Below, piece after piece: positions 1 to 7,600 of a stretch of 22,405 bases of DNA. Made by a program: the position numbers and the translations under genes. The notes under the pieces are model-generated. The model was not told where the DNA came from. It was given only the letters and a program-made list of their open reading frames with translations, and searched no databases. Source of the stretch: CAYJAP01 sp964368425 (GTDB lineage: Bacteria; Bacillota; Clostridia; Christensenellales; UBA1242); the NCBI GenBank assembly GCA_964368425.1, contig CAYJAP010000008.1:1-22405 (forward strand), in the 5' to 3' direction. The stretch's first letter is position 1, and each line of letters opens with the position of its first letter.

Positions 1-1
1 T

Positions 2-373
2 CTAGGAAGAGTTGCAAGTCAAGTTGCTACTATTTTACGTGGCAAAAACAAACCAATCTTTACACCTCACTGTGATTGTGGCGATTATGTTATTGTAATA
101 AACACCGATAAAATGGTGCTAACAGGAAAGAAGGCAACCGATAAATATTATTGGTATCATACAGGATTTGTAGGAAACGACAAACAAATTCAATACAAAA
201 AATTAATGGAAACAAAGAGTGATTTTGTTCTATCTAAAGCAGTTAAAGGAATGCTTCCTAAAAACTCTCTTGGTAGAGGTATGTTCTCAAAGTTAAAAGT
301 GTATAAAGGTTCTGAGCATCCACATGAAGCTCAACAACCTAAAACAGTAGTTATTAAGGGAGGACGTGCATAA
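2..373 (+). CDS. rplM: 50S ribosomal protein L13, 5'-truncated
   Basis: Large-subunit ribosomal protein that binds 23S rRNA early in 50S assembly. The reading frame is open from base 2, and the first codons read LGRVASQVATILRGK followed by TPHCDCGDYVIVINTDK, the central core of L13. The N-terminal part lies outside the window, so the ATG at 113 is an internal methionine and not the start. The C-terminal half, with a YYWYHTG stretch and the ending VVIKGGRA, also fits the family. The stop overlaps the rpsI start by one base (TAATG), so the two are translationally coupled in the usual rplM-rpsI order. Two cysteines in the CDC stretch are slightly unusual. Confidence 0.96.
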   Translation, partial: LGRVASQVATILRGKNKPIFTPHCDCGDYVIVINTDKMVLTGKKATDKYYWYHTGFVGNDKQIQYKKLMETKSDFVLSKAVKGMLPKNSLGRGMFSKLKVYKGSEHPHEAQQPKTVVIKGGRA

Positions 374-783
374 TGGCAACTAAAAAGACAGAAAAAGCAG
401 TTCAAAATTTAGGAACTGGACGTAGAAAACAAAGTATAGCAAGAGTTAGAGTGGTTCCGGGAAAGGGAGCTTTCACCGTTAACGACAAAAACTTAGATGA
501 ATATTTTGGAGTAGGAACATTTACTTATGTTGCTACACAACCATTAACACTTACAGGAACAAAAGACAAATACGACGTTATTGTAAAAGTTCACGGAGGC
601 GGTTTAACAGGTCAGGCAGGAGCTATCCGTCATGGAGTTGCTCGCGCATTGGTTAGAGCAGATGAGAATTTAAAAGCAGAAATCAAGAAAGCTGGATTCC
701 TATCTCGTGACGCTCGTGTTAAAGAAAGAAAGAAATATGGATTGAAGAAAGCTCGTAAAGCTCCACAGTTTAGAAAGAGATAG
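373..783 (+). CDS. rpsI: 30S ribosomal protein S9
   Basis: Small-subunit ribosomal protein whose C-terminal tail reaches the P-site tRNA. It has 136 residues, the normal length. Family motifs are GTGRRKQSIARVRVVPG near residue 15, the glycine-rich HGGGLTGQAGAIRHGVARAL segment, and a basic tail with KKYGLKKARKAPQF. The tail ends in RKR, while most bacterial S9 proteins end in SKR. Its ATG overlaps the rplM stop, and it is followed directly by a strong terminator, so it is the last gene of the rplM-rpsI unit. Confidence 0.98.
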   Translation: MATKKTEKAVQNLGTGRRKQSIARVRVVPGKGAFTVNDKNLDEYFGVGTFTYVATQPLTLTGTKDKYDVIVKVHGGGLTGQAGAIRHGVARALVRADENLKAEIKKAGFLSRDARVKERKKYGLKKARKAPQFRKR

Positions 784-785
784 TT

Positions 786-826
786 AATAAATTCACACAG
801 AGGTGTGAATTTATTTTTTCTTTTTG
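786..826 (+). terminator. Rho-independent terminator after rpsI
   Basis: A perfect 13-bp stem (786-798 with 803-815) closes a 4-base loop and is followed by a T-rich tract. It begins three bases after the rpsI stop, so it ends the ribosomal protein transcript and separates it from the hydrolase gene. Confidence 0.93.
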
Positions 827-858
827 TTTTTATACGATATAATATTACTGGAGAGTAT

Positions 859-1596
859 ATGAAAAATTATAATATTTTAAGTAAGAACGGGTACAAGATA
901 TCCTGCGGTATTAATATTCCAGAAGAGCCTAAACAAGTGCTCCTTGCGTTACATGGTTTTACAGGAAATAAGCAGGGAGACACATATACAGAAATATCTA
1001 AAAGTTTAGAAAAGAAGGGATTTGTAACAGTTTCTTTTAACTTTATAGGACACGGCGACAGTGAGGTTAATCCGGAAGAATTGCGGATGGAAAACGTTCT
1101 AGATGATATAGAAGATGTTGTAAGTTGGATAGTGCAGAAGTATCCTAAGTTTACATTGGATTTATTTGCTACCAGTTTTGGTGCTTACTCAGCTTTGTTG
1201 TATCTTGCTAAACGAGAAGATGTTTTTAGACATGTAATCCTCCGAGCACCGGCAGTAAACATGGATAGAATTATGGAAAAATTGAAAGAAGTGAAAATTG
1301 ATAACCTAAAACCGGGTGATAAGGTTTATTTTAAAAAATCAACTAACACCTTCTTATCTTACGACTTTTTAGCAGATTTAAAAGAAAATAATGTATTTGA
1401 ACTGTATAAGGACAAGAAAAGAGATTTATTTATAATATATGGTGGTGAAGATTCTCTAGTGCCAGCGATTCAAGTGAAGAAATTTATAAAAATGGTGGGA
1501 GCTGCCGGATACGCTATGCCAACATCTTCTCATTTATTGCAGAGTGTTGAGGAAAAAGACCTGTTGGTGTCTTTGGTGAACTATCTTTTAACTTAG
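859..1596 (+). CDS. Alpha/beta hydrolase (serine esterase/peptidase-like)
   Basis: Predicted cytosolic serine hydrolase of 245 residues. LHGFTGNK (residues 31-38) is the oxyanion-hole strand turn. NFIGHGDS (61-68) is the loop typical of S33-like hydrolases. The nucleophile elbow reads ATSFG with Ser106, and so has alanine where the first glycine of G-x-S-x-G usually stands. Later, YGGEDSLVP offers the acid and SSHLL the histidine. I chose the ATG at 859 because CTGGAGAG lies just upstream; a longer frame from 805 would start inside the rpsI terminator. TATAAT at 838-843 could be its -10 box, but the -35 is only a T-run. A terminator follows. The substrate cannot be told from sequence; the family includes esterases and acyl-peptide hydrolases. 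Confidence 0.85.
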   Translation: MKNYNILSKNGYKISCGINIPEEPKQVLLALHGFTGNKQGDTYTEISKSLEKKGFVTVSFNFIGHGDSEVNPEELRMENVLDDIEDVVSWIVQKYPKFTLDLFATSFGAYSALLYLAKREDVFRHVILRAPAVNMDRIMEKLKEVKIDNLKPGDKVYFKKSTNTFLSYDFLADLKENNVFELYKDKKRDLFIIYGGEDSLVPAIQVKKFIKMVGAAGYAMPTSSHLLQSVEEKDLLVSLVNYLLT

Positions 1597-1613
1597 TAAT
1601 ATATGTTGCAATT

Positions 1614-1648
1614 AAACTGTCAATTATTTGACAGTTTTTTCTTTTTTT
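1614..1648 (+). terminator. Rho-independent terminator after the hydrolase
   Basis: A 10-bp perfect stem (AAACTGTCAA at 1614-1623 with its complement at 1628-1637) has a TTAT loop and is followed by a long T-rich tract. It separates the hydrolase from trxB. Confidence 0.92.
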
Positions 1649-1705
1649 GTCATACTAAGAATGCTTTTATAAGCGTTATTTTACGTGTAAAAATAGGAGA
1701 GGTTC

Positions 1706-2638
1706 ATGGAAAAGATTTACGATTTGGCTATAATTGGAGGTGGTCCTGCTGGCTTGACGGCTGCTGTGTACGCCCTTAGGAGCGGATTGAAAACTGTGCT
1801 GATAGAAAAAATGATGGTTGGTGGACAGGCGAGTTTGACTCAAGAGATAAAAAATTTCCCAGGGTTTGCGTCTATCACTGGCATGGAGCTGGGTATGAAA
1901 ATGCACGAGCAGGCAGAGTCCATTGGGTTAGAGACGGTTTATGGTGACGTAACGCTTGTGGATTTTAAACAGAAAAACAAAAAAGTTGTCACTACAGAAG
2001 GAGATATTTTTGCAAGAACGATTATTCTTGCAATGGGAGCGAAAGCAAGAAAATTGGGTGTGGCTAACGAAGACAAATTTCTCGGCGCTGGCTTAGCTTA
2101 TTGTGCTGTATGCGATGGTTCTTTCTATCGAGATAAAGATGTTGTAGTAGTGGGTGGAGGCAATACCGCTATTGAGGATGCAATATATTTAAGTAAAATC
2201 TGTAATAGTGTTACGATAGTAAATAACATGCCATCCTTCACATGCCAACAAATTCTACAGGAAGAGTTGGAAGAAGAGATAAAGAAAAATAAAATAATGG
2301 TTTATCACAACAGTGCTGTAAAAGAGTTGAAGGGCTCAAACAGGGTGGAAGAAATATCTTTTATAAACTTAAAAACTAACCATGTAAAAACTCAAAAAGT
2401 TGCCGGAGTGTTTGTGGCAATTGGAAGAATTCCAGAAAGTGATTTGGTAAAATCAATTATTGATTGTGACAAGCACGGGTACATTATCGCTGATGAAAAT
2501 ATGCACACAAACATTGATGGAGTGTTTGTTGCAGGAGACATAAGAGTGAAGAATTTACGTCAAGTTGTAACTGCATGTGCAGACGGAGCAATAGCTGCTG
2601 TAGAGGCGAATGCACACCTTTCTAAAAAATTCATTTAA
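1706..2638 (+). CDS. trxB: Thioredoxin reductase-like flavoprotein
   Basis: FAD-containing disulfide reductase of 310 residues, close to the low-molecular-weight thioredoxin reductase length. In order: FAD-binding GGGPAGLTAAVYALRSG (residues 11-27), the redox pair CAVC (Cys133/Cys136) followed by DG, a dinucleotide-binding GGGNTAIEDA (150-159), and the second FAD motif GVFVAGDIR (272-280). The HRRxxxR motif that normally grips the 2'-phosphate of NADPH is absent; the corresponding stretch near residues 173-179 is NNMPSFT. The enzyme may therefore prefer NADH or another donor such as a flavodoxin or ferredoxin. The start is supported by GGAGAGG just upstream. It stands alone between two terminators. 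The usual role is keeping thioredoxin reduced in the cytosol. The symbol is given by family; the electron donor is open. Confidence 0.9.
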   Translation: MEKIYDLAIIGGGPAGLTAAVYALRSGLKTVLIEKMMVGGQASLTQEIKNFPGFASITGMELGMKMHEQAESIGLETVYGDVTLVDFKQKNKKVVTTEGDIFARTIILAMGAKARKLGVANEDKFLGAGLAYCAVCDGSFYRDKDVVVVGGGNTAIEDAIYLSKICNSVTIVNNMPSFTCQQILQEELEEEIKKNKIMVYHNSAVKELKGSNRVEEISFINLKTNHVKTQKVAGVFVAIGRIPESDLVKSIIDCDKHGYIIADENMHTNIDGVFVAGDIRVKNLRQVVTACADGAIAAVEANAHLSKKFI

Positions 2639-2712
2639 GTACTATGCAATAGTGTTTTGATAAATATTTTACTACTATGCAGATATGTAATTATAACTCT
2701 AGGTATTATGCA
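2639..2712 (+). repeat. Intergenic repeat: three TAYTATGCA copies
   Basis: Three direct copies of TAYTATGCA occur at 2640-2648, 2673-2681 and 2704-2712, spaced 33 and 31 bases apart, between the trxB stop and its terminator. The last copy extends to TAGGTATTATGCA, which recurs exactly in inverted orientation at 17812-17824. The first, GTACTATGCAA, recurs inverted near 17765-17775. Related copies lie between groES and groEL. The function is unknown. Confidence 0.6.
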
Positions 2713-2719
2713 AAGAAAG

Positions 2720-2747
2720 AAAAAACCACGTAAATACGTGGTTTTTT
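2720..2747. terminator. Bidirectional terminator between convergent genes
   Basis: A 13-bp perfect stem (2720-2732 with 2735-2747) has six A on one side and six T on the other, so it can act on both strands. It lies between the convergent trxB and the minus-strand gene at 2761-3648. Confidence 0.93.
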
Positions 2748-2760
2748 ATCTTTACTATTT

Positions 2761-3648
2761 TTACCTTTTGTTTCTATGGAGTACTTCTCCAGAAATAAAT
2801 CTTATAAACGCTTTACTAGAGTAGTTAGCAAATACTTCGCTCAACTCATCTATTTTCTCGTCGAGGTAAGGAATAAAATCTTGCAATTCTTTCATGTATA
2901 CTTCTAATGAGAATTTGTTTTCGTAGGAAAGTTTTTTAGGTTTACGACTTCTTATGTTGTCATAGCTTTCATTTTGTATTTCTTCATTTATTTCATAAGC
3001 TAATTCTTCTACAGGAGCATTTTTTATTTGAGTGATGCTCTTCGCTAACATCGCTAATTTAATTTTAGCATCGGATGCAAAAATAATTTCAGAGAAGGGA
3101 TTCTCTTTATTCCATCTCAAAGTATCTGAATTTTTATTAAACACATGCATCCAAAGTCTTTTATAAATTTCTTCATGAATAGGAAAACTTTTTTTGCGCA
3201 CAAGCTCTTTAAAGTTTACTACGTTGTTGTCTATGTTAGGAGTCCATTTTTGTGATTTCTTTTGACTTGTAATTCCCACTACTATATTCTGGGATATCTG
3301 TGCCATTGGACCTGGAATTACTATATCAAAGTTAAGGGTTGTGTTGTAGTCATCGATAGGGGAAACCATAGGCAGCGAAAGTAAATGTAAAACCTCTGCC
3401 TTTGCCTCTACAAGCTTTACCTGTTTGAAGAAGTTATAAAAGTCTCTCGCTTCTTCTGAAAATTCTTCTTCGCCCGTCTCTATATTAGTAGTTTTTTGTA
3501 AATCAAATCTATATTCTAGGTTTAAATAATCCAAAAACGCAGATACGAAGAGCATCCTTGTGCATATTGAAGCAGATTCTTCGTACTCTTTGATTATACT
3601 ATCAATAGACATTCCCGATATTAAATTTTGCATTTCCTCTCTGTTCAT
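2761..3648 (-). CDS. Conserved-looking protein of unknown function
   Basis: I do not recognise this 295-residue protein. It has no signal peptide, membrane segment or cysteine cluster, and is probably cytosolic and alpha-helical, with acidic charged stretches. The middle holds a strand-rich segment, LNFDIVIPGPMAQISQNIVV, and the C-terminal part is lysine- and glutamate-rich helix (for example SLEVYMKELQDFIPYLDEKI). The start is well supported by AGGAGAG six bases upstream, and a TTGACA-17-TATACT promoter lies 25 bases before the start codon. It is a single-gene unit between the SRP RNA and trxB, ending at a shared bidirectional terminator. The strong promoter and good ribosome binding site suggest real and fairly high expression. 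No function is proposed. Confidence 0.85.
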   Translation of the reverse strand: MNREEMQNLISGMSIDSIIKEYEESASICTRMLFVSAFLDYLNLEYRFDLQKTTNIETGEEEFSEEARDFYNFFKQVKLVEAKAEVLHLLSLPMVSPIDDYNTTLNFDIVIPGPMAQISQNIVVGITSQKKSQKWTPNIDNNVVNFKELVRKKSFPIHEEIYKRLWMHVFNKNSDTLRWNKENPFSEIIFASDAKIKLAMLAKSITQIKNAPVEELAYEINEEIQNESYDNIRSRKPKKLSYENKFSLEVYMKELQDFIPYLDEKIDELSEVFANYSSKAFIRFISGEVLHRNKR

Positions 3649-3672
3649 TTCTCTCTCCTAAATTACATATTA

Positions 3673-3701
3673 AGTATATTATTGTTAGGTGCTGTTGTCA
3701 A
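3673..3701 (-). promoter_or_regulatory. Strong sigma-A promoter for the unknown gene at 2761-3648
   Basis: Read on the minus strand, a perfect -35 TTGACA (3696-3701) is followed after 17 bases by a -10 TATACT (3673-3678). Transcription would start near 3666, giving a leader of about 18 bases with an AGGAGAG ribosome binding site. Confidence 0.85.
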
Positions 3702-3750
3702 TACCCAATTTGTACAAAACACGCTTATGCGAGCCTATATTTTATTTATT

Positions 3751-3784
3751 TGCAAAATAAAAAACGTCTAAGTTAGACGTTTTC
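3751..3784 (-). terminator. Terminator of the SRP RNA gene
   Basis: On the minus strand a 9-bp stem (3762-3770 with 3774-3782) is followed by a T-rich tract (TTTTTTATTTT). It lies just past the predicted 3' end of the SRP RNA. Confidence 0.85.
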
Positions 3785-3794
3785 TTTTCTAATA

Positions 3795-4063
3795 AACCGT
3801 ACATCTGCATTCGATGTAGCTTTCTAGCCAAACCATATATATATAGCTCCTTTAAAGTTACCTCGTGGCACAGATTTAACTCTATTTAATGCTGCTTCCT
3901 TCCGGACCTGACATGGTTCATAGTAAAATCTTGCACAAGACCCTAAACTCAACACCAATACATACCATTTAAACTAGTCAACCTTAACACCTCGTGCAGC
4001 ATTCAGCCCTGCATATAGAGGATTTCAGGTATAGGGCACCACTAGCTCCCCGCCTAGTACGGT
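3795..4063 (-). ncRNA. ffs: Signal recognition particle RNA, long type with Alu domain
   Basis: RNA scaffold of the signal recognition particle, which with Ffh delivers nascent membrane and secreted proteins to the translocon. On the minus strand the 5' end reads CTAGGCGGGGAG and then GTGGTGCCCTATACCTG, matching the Alu-domain start of Bacillus scRNA. The apical S-domain hallmark CAGGTCCGGAAGGAAGCAGC is intact (complement at about 3892-3911). The 3' part keeps GTGCC near 3870 and ends close to GTACGGT near 3796. The length of about 265 bases is that of the long Firmicutes form rather than the 4.5S form. Promoter and terminator flank it. Exact ends are estimated. Confidence 0.95.
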
Positions 4064-4069
4064 ATAAAT

Positions 4070-4098
4070 ATTATAATATATAATTGTACGCTTTGCAA
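4070..4098 (-). promoter_or_regulatory. Promoter of the SRP RNA gene
   Basis: On the minus strand, -35 TTGCAA (4093-4098), a 17-base spacer and a perfect -10 TATAAT (4070-4075). This places the start near 4063, just before the RNA's conserved 5' sequence. Confidence 0.88.
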
Positions 4099-4122
4099 GT
4101 GTTGTATAGATAAAACCTGCAC

Positions 4123-4145
4123 CTCTCGACAATTATAGTCGAGAG
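4123..4145. other. Perfect hairpin between the ffs and ileS promoters
   Basis: An 8-bp inverted repeat (CTCTCGAC with GTCGAGAG) flanks a 7-base A/T loop. It overlaps a second, weaker pairing (CGAGA with TCTCG) downstream. No T-run follows on either strand, so it is not an obvious terminator. The rest of 4099-4215 shows no gene. Confidence 0.4.
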
Positions 4146-4215
4146 ATATTTCTCGTTCGTGCGAATATTTCTGCTATAAAAGCTGTTTTACACGTAGTCA
4201 ACAGCATAAATCCTC

Positions 4216-4244
4216 TTGACTTTTATTTTTATAAATGCTACTAT
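4216..4244 (+). promoter_or_regulatory. Promoter of the ileS transcript
   Basis: -35 TTGACT (4216-4221), a 17-base spacer and -10 TACTAT (4239-4244). The predicted start near 4251 lies just before the T-box leader. Confidence 0.85.
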
Positions 4245-4250
4245 TTTGTA

Positions 4251-4500
4251 GTTGAATAAGTGCGATGATAAAGGACACGCTTATTTCTCACAATCATGCA
4301 TAGAGAGCAGGGGACGGTGGAAGCCCTGTGGTGACGAGATTTAGGTATCACCTTTTAGCTCAAACTCTGAACTAACAGTAAGAGTTTGCGGGTACTCTAC
4401 GTCATAAGAGTCGTGTGTGTTAGCACATAGTTATTGGATGGTTTTTGGCTTATATGCTGTCGTTGTTTCCGGTAACACCAGCATTTTTTTATAAAAAATG
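4251..4500 (+). promoter_or_regulatory. T-box riboswitch leader (isoleucine specifier)
   Basis: Leader RNA expected to sense uncharged tRNA-Ile and allow read-through into ileS. Stem I features are clear: AAAGGACA near 4270, AGAGAG at 4302-4307, and an apical hairpin in which AGGG and CCCT flank GACGGTGGAAG. An ATC triplet at 4347-4349, in GGTATCACC, fits an isoleucine specifier codon. Next come a hairpin (CAAACTCT 4361-4368 with AGAGTTTG 4381-4388) and smaller stems. The usual TGGNACCGCG box is not present; TGGT at 4439-4442 could be the tRNA-end contact but the rest diverges. A terminator hairpin follows at 4454-4490. The 3' limit is approximate. Confidence 0.82.
4454..4490 (+). terminator. 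Regulatory terminator of the T-box leader
   Basis: ATGCTG pairs with CAGCAT, followed by a small internal loop and an inner stem (GTTGTT with GGTAAC), then seven T. It lies downstream of the specifier stem and 140 bases before ileS, as expected for a transcription-attenuation switch. Confidence 0.8.
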
Positions 4501-4536
4501 ATGTTAACCTTATACGTTTTTTTATAAAAAATTATG
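4484..4536 (+). repeat. Near-perfect 20-base direct repeat in the ileS leader
   Basis: Bases 4484-4503 and 4517-4536 are identical except at one position (4500 versus 4533), at an offset of 33. Each copy is T7-AT-A6 followed by T-rich sequence. The first copy includes the T-run of the terminator. This looks like a small local duplication. Confidence 0.75.
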
Positions 4537-4630
4537 GGTTATGGAAGGACGGGGAGCGTTACAAGAAAATCATTTATTTAAAAATTTTATATAGCACTGC
4601 AACAAATTTATCAAAAGGAAGATATATAAA

Positions 4631-7600
4631 ATGAAAAAAGAAGTAAGCGTACCAAATTTTATACAGATGGAGCATGACACCCTTAAGTTATGGGAAGATA
4701 AGAAGTTCTTTCAAAAGCTCGTAAAACAAAACGAGAAAGGCGAAAGATTCCGTTTTTTAGACGGGCCTGCAACTGCAAATAACAGACTAGGGGTGCATCA
4801 TTTCTGGGGAAGAACCCTTAAAGATATCGCGATAAGATACCACTCTTTGAAAGGTAAAAGCTGTCATTTCCAAAATGGATTTGATGCACAGGGACTTTGG
4901 GTTGAAGTTAACGTAGAAAAGGAACTTGGATTAAATGGAAAACCTGAAATTGTGGGTTATGGGCTAGACAGGTTTACCAACAAATGTATGGAAAGAGTAA
5001 ATTATTTTGCCGACGAAATTACTAAGCAGAGTGTGCGAATGGGGCAATGGATGGATTGGGATAATAGTTATTATACGAACTCCGATCATAACATCACGTC
5101 TATATGGCACTTTCTAAAAAAGTGCGATGAAAAGGGTTGGATTGTAAAGAAAAATCGCCCTATGGCGTGGTGTCCTCGTTGTGGAACTAGCTTGTCTGAC
5201 CATGAGTTGGCAAGCAGCTACAAAGAGGTTACGCATACAGCTTTATTTATAAAGTTGCCAGTTAAAAATACAGATTTCAAAATAGTGGCATGGACGACAA
5301 CTCCATGGACGCTGTCTGCGAACGTAGCTCTTGCTGTAAATGCGAATAATGACTACGTAAAGGTACAGATGAAAGATACGGGAGAACGCCTTGTTCTCGG
5401 GCTGGAAGCTGTAAAAAATCTGAAAGGCGAATACAAGATAATTGAGCAGTTTAAAGGTGAAAAGTTACTTGAATTAGAATATGAAACATGTTTCCCTGAA
5501 CTAGATACACAACAGTTTGCACATAAGATTATTCCATGGGCAGAGGTTGATAGTAAAGAGGGAAGTGGAGTTGTTCACATTGCTCCCGGTTGTGGTGCGG
5601 AAGACTTTGAGCTTGGAAAACAGTTTGATCTTCCAGAGATATGTCCGATAAATGAACAGGGGTTGTTGCTAGACAACTATGGATTTTTAGCAGGAAAGAA
5701 GACAGTGGATGTTGTTGAAGATGTTATTAACAGGCTAAAACAAGATGACAAGTTGGTGTATTCACATCTTTATAAACATAGTTATGCTCATTGCTGGAGA
5801 TGTAAAACAGATATAGTTTATAAGTTAATTTCAGCATGGTTTATTAGGATGGACGAGTTGAAGCCAGCGTTATTAGATGCGGTTGAAGAAGTGGAATTCC
5901 AACCAGCTTATGCTAAAAAGAGAATGGTGGATTGGTTGACTAATATGGGAGATTGGAACATTTCTCGTAGTCGTTTTTATGGCTTACCTTTGCCTTTTTA
6001 CGTATGTGAGAAATGTAGTAAAATACATGTTATTGGTAGTTTAGAAGAATTGAGAAAGCTGGCTATAAATCCGCAAGCTATCGATTCTATGCCTAATATA
6101 CACAGACCTTGGATTGACGAGGTTAAAATAAAATGCGATAAGTGCGGAGAGGTACTATCACGAATTCCTGAGGTCGGAGATGTATGGCTAGATGCAGGAA
6201 TTACACCTTTCAGTACAAAGAAATATTTTACAGATATAAAGTTTTTTGAAGAAAATTTCCCTAGTGATTACGTTTGTGAAATGATAGAACAAATCAAAGG
6301 TTGGTTCTATTCGTTGTTGGTTATGAGTGTGGTATTGACCGGAAAAGCTCCGTACAAAAAGCTCTCAACTTACCAATATGTGAACGACGAAAATGGAAAT
6401 GAATTCCATAAGAGTGGCGGAAACAGTCTTGATGCTGACGTTGTTGCAGATAAAATGGGTGCAGACACTATAAGATATCTGTACGGTGGTGCGCCTATCG
6501 CAAATGACATGCGTTTTGGATATTCTTTAACAGATGAAGCTCGCAGAAAGATGCTAGGTTTCTGGAACATATATACTTTCTTCAACACCTATGCTTATAT
6601 CGATAATCCTAACATTAAAGATTATAAAATAAACGCCAAAAATCTGTCAGTATCTGATAAATGGTTGGTGGAAAGTGTTAACAAGTTTGTGAAAGATAGT
6701 GACGAAAATTACGCTGAAAATAAAAATTACAACGTAGTAAAAGACTTTGAGGTGTTGATTGATGACATATCAAACTTCTACATTCGTTCTAACCGTAAAC
6801 GTTTCTGGAAATCTGAAAATGCTGACGATCAAATGACGGCGTACTGGTTTTTGTATCATTCTATCAAGGCAATCTGTGGAGTTATGGCTCCTATAATACC
6901 ATTTATGACTGACTACATTTGGAGAAATATGGTATGCGAAATAGAACCAAAAGAAGCTCCATGCGTTATGCTTAGCAAGTTTCCTACATCGCTACTGAAC
7001 GAAAACTTTGAGGGTGTGATAGAGGATGTTGCAAGAGCAAGAGAAATTATTACGTTAGCGCAAAGATTGAGAAATGAGAGCCAGATAAAGATAAAGCAAC
7101 CGTTAAAAAATCTATATTTGATTATTGATAAAGATACAGAAAAGGCGGTTAAAAAATTAGAAAATATCATCAAAGAAGAACTGAATATCAAAAACATTGT
7201 GTTTGAGAAAGACAATCAAAGGTTCAACATTGAATTTCTGGGAGTGAATTTCAAGACGGCGGGAGCGGTATTAAAGGGAGATGTTCAAAAACTAAAAACT
7301 CATTTGGCTAGTTTATCAGCTGGAGAAATGAAAAGGGCAGTGGTACAGTACAAAGCGGGCAAGGTTTCTACTGGCGAATTTACTAATCTTGATTCCAACA
7401 TATTTACGCTTAATTTTGCACCGAAATCGGATTTTATTATAGCGATAGAGAACGGCAACACTGCGGTTCTTGACATCACGATAGATGAAAATTTAATGCT
7501 AGAAGGAATGTTCAGAGAAATTGTTCGTCAGGCACAGATATTACGTAAAGAAGCTGATTTTAACATCGAACAACGCATTTCATTGACCATTGAATCTGAC

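Noticed and set aside
805..858. Upstream extension of the hydrolase reading frame
   Set aside because: It starts inside the rpsI terminator stem and lacks a ribosome binding site. The ATG at 859 has GGAGAG at the right distance.
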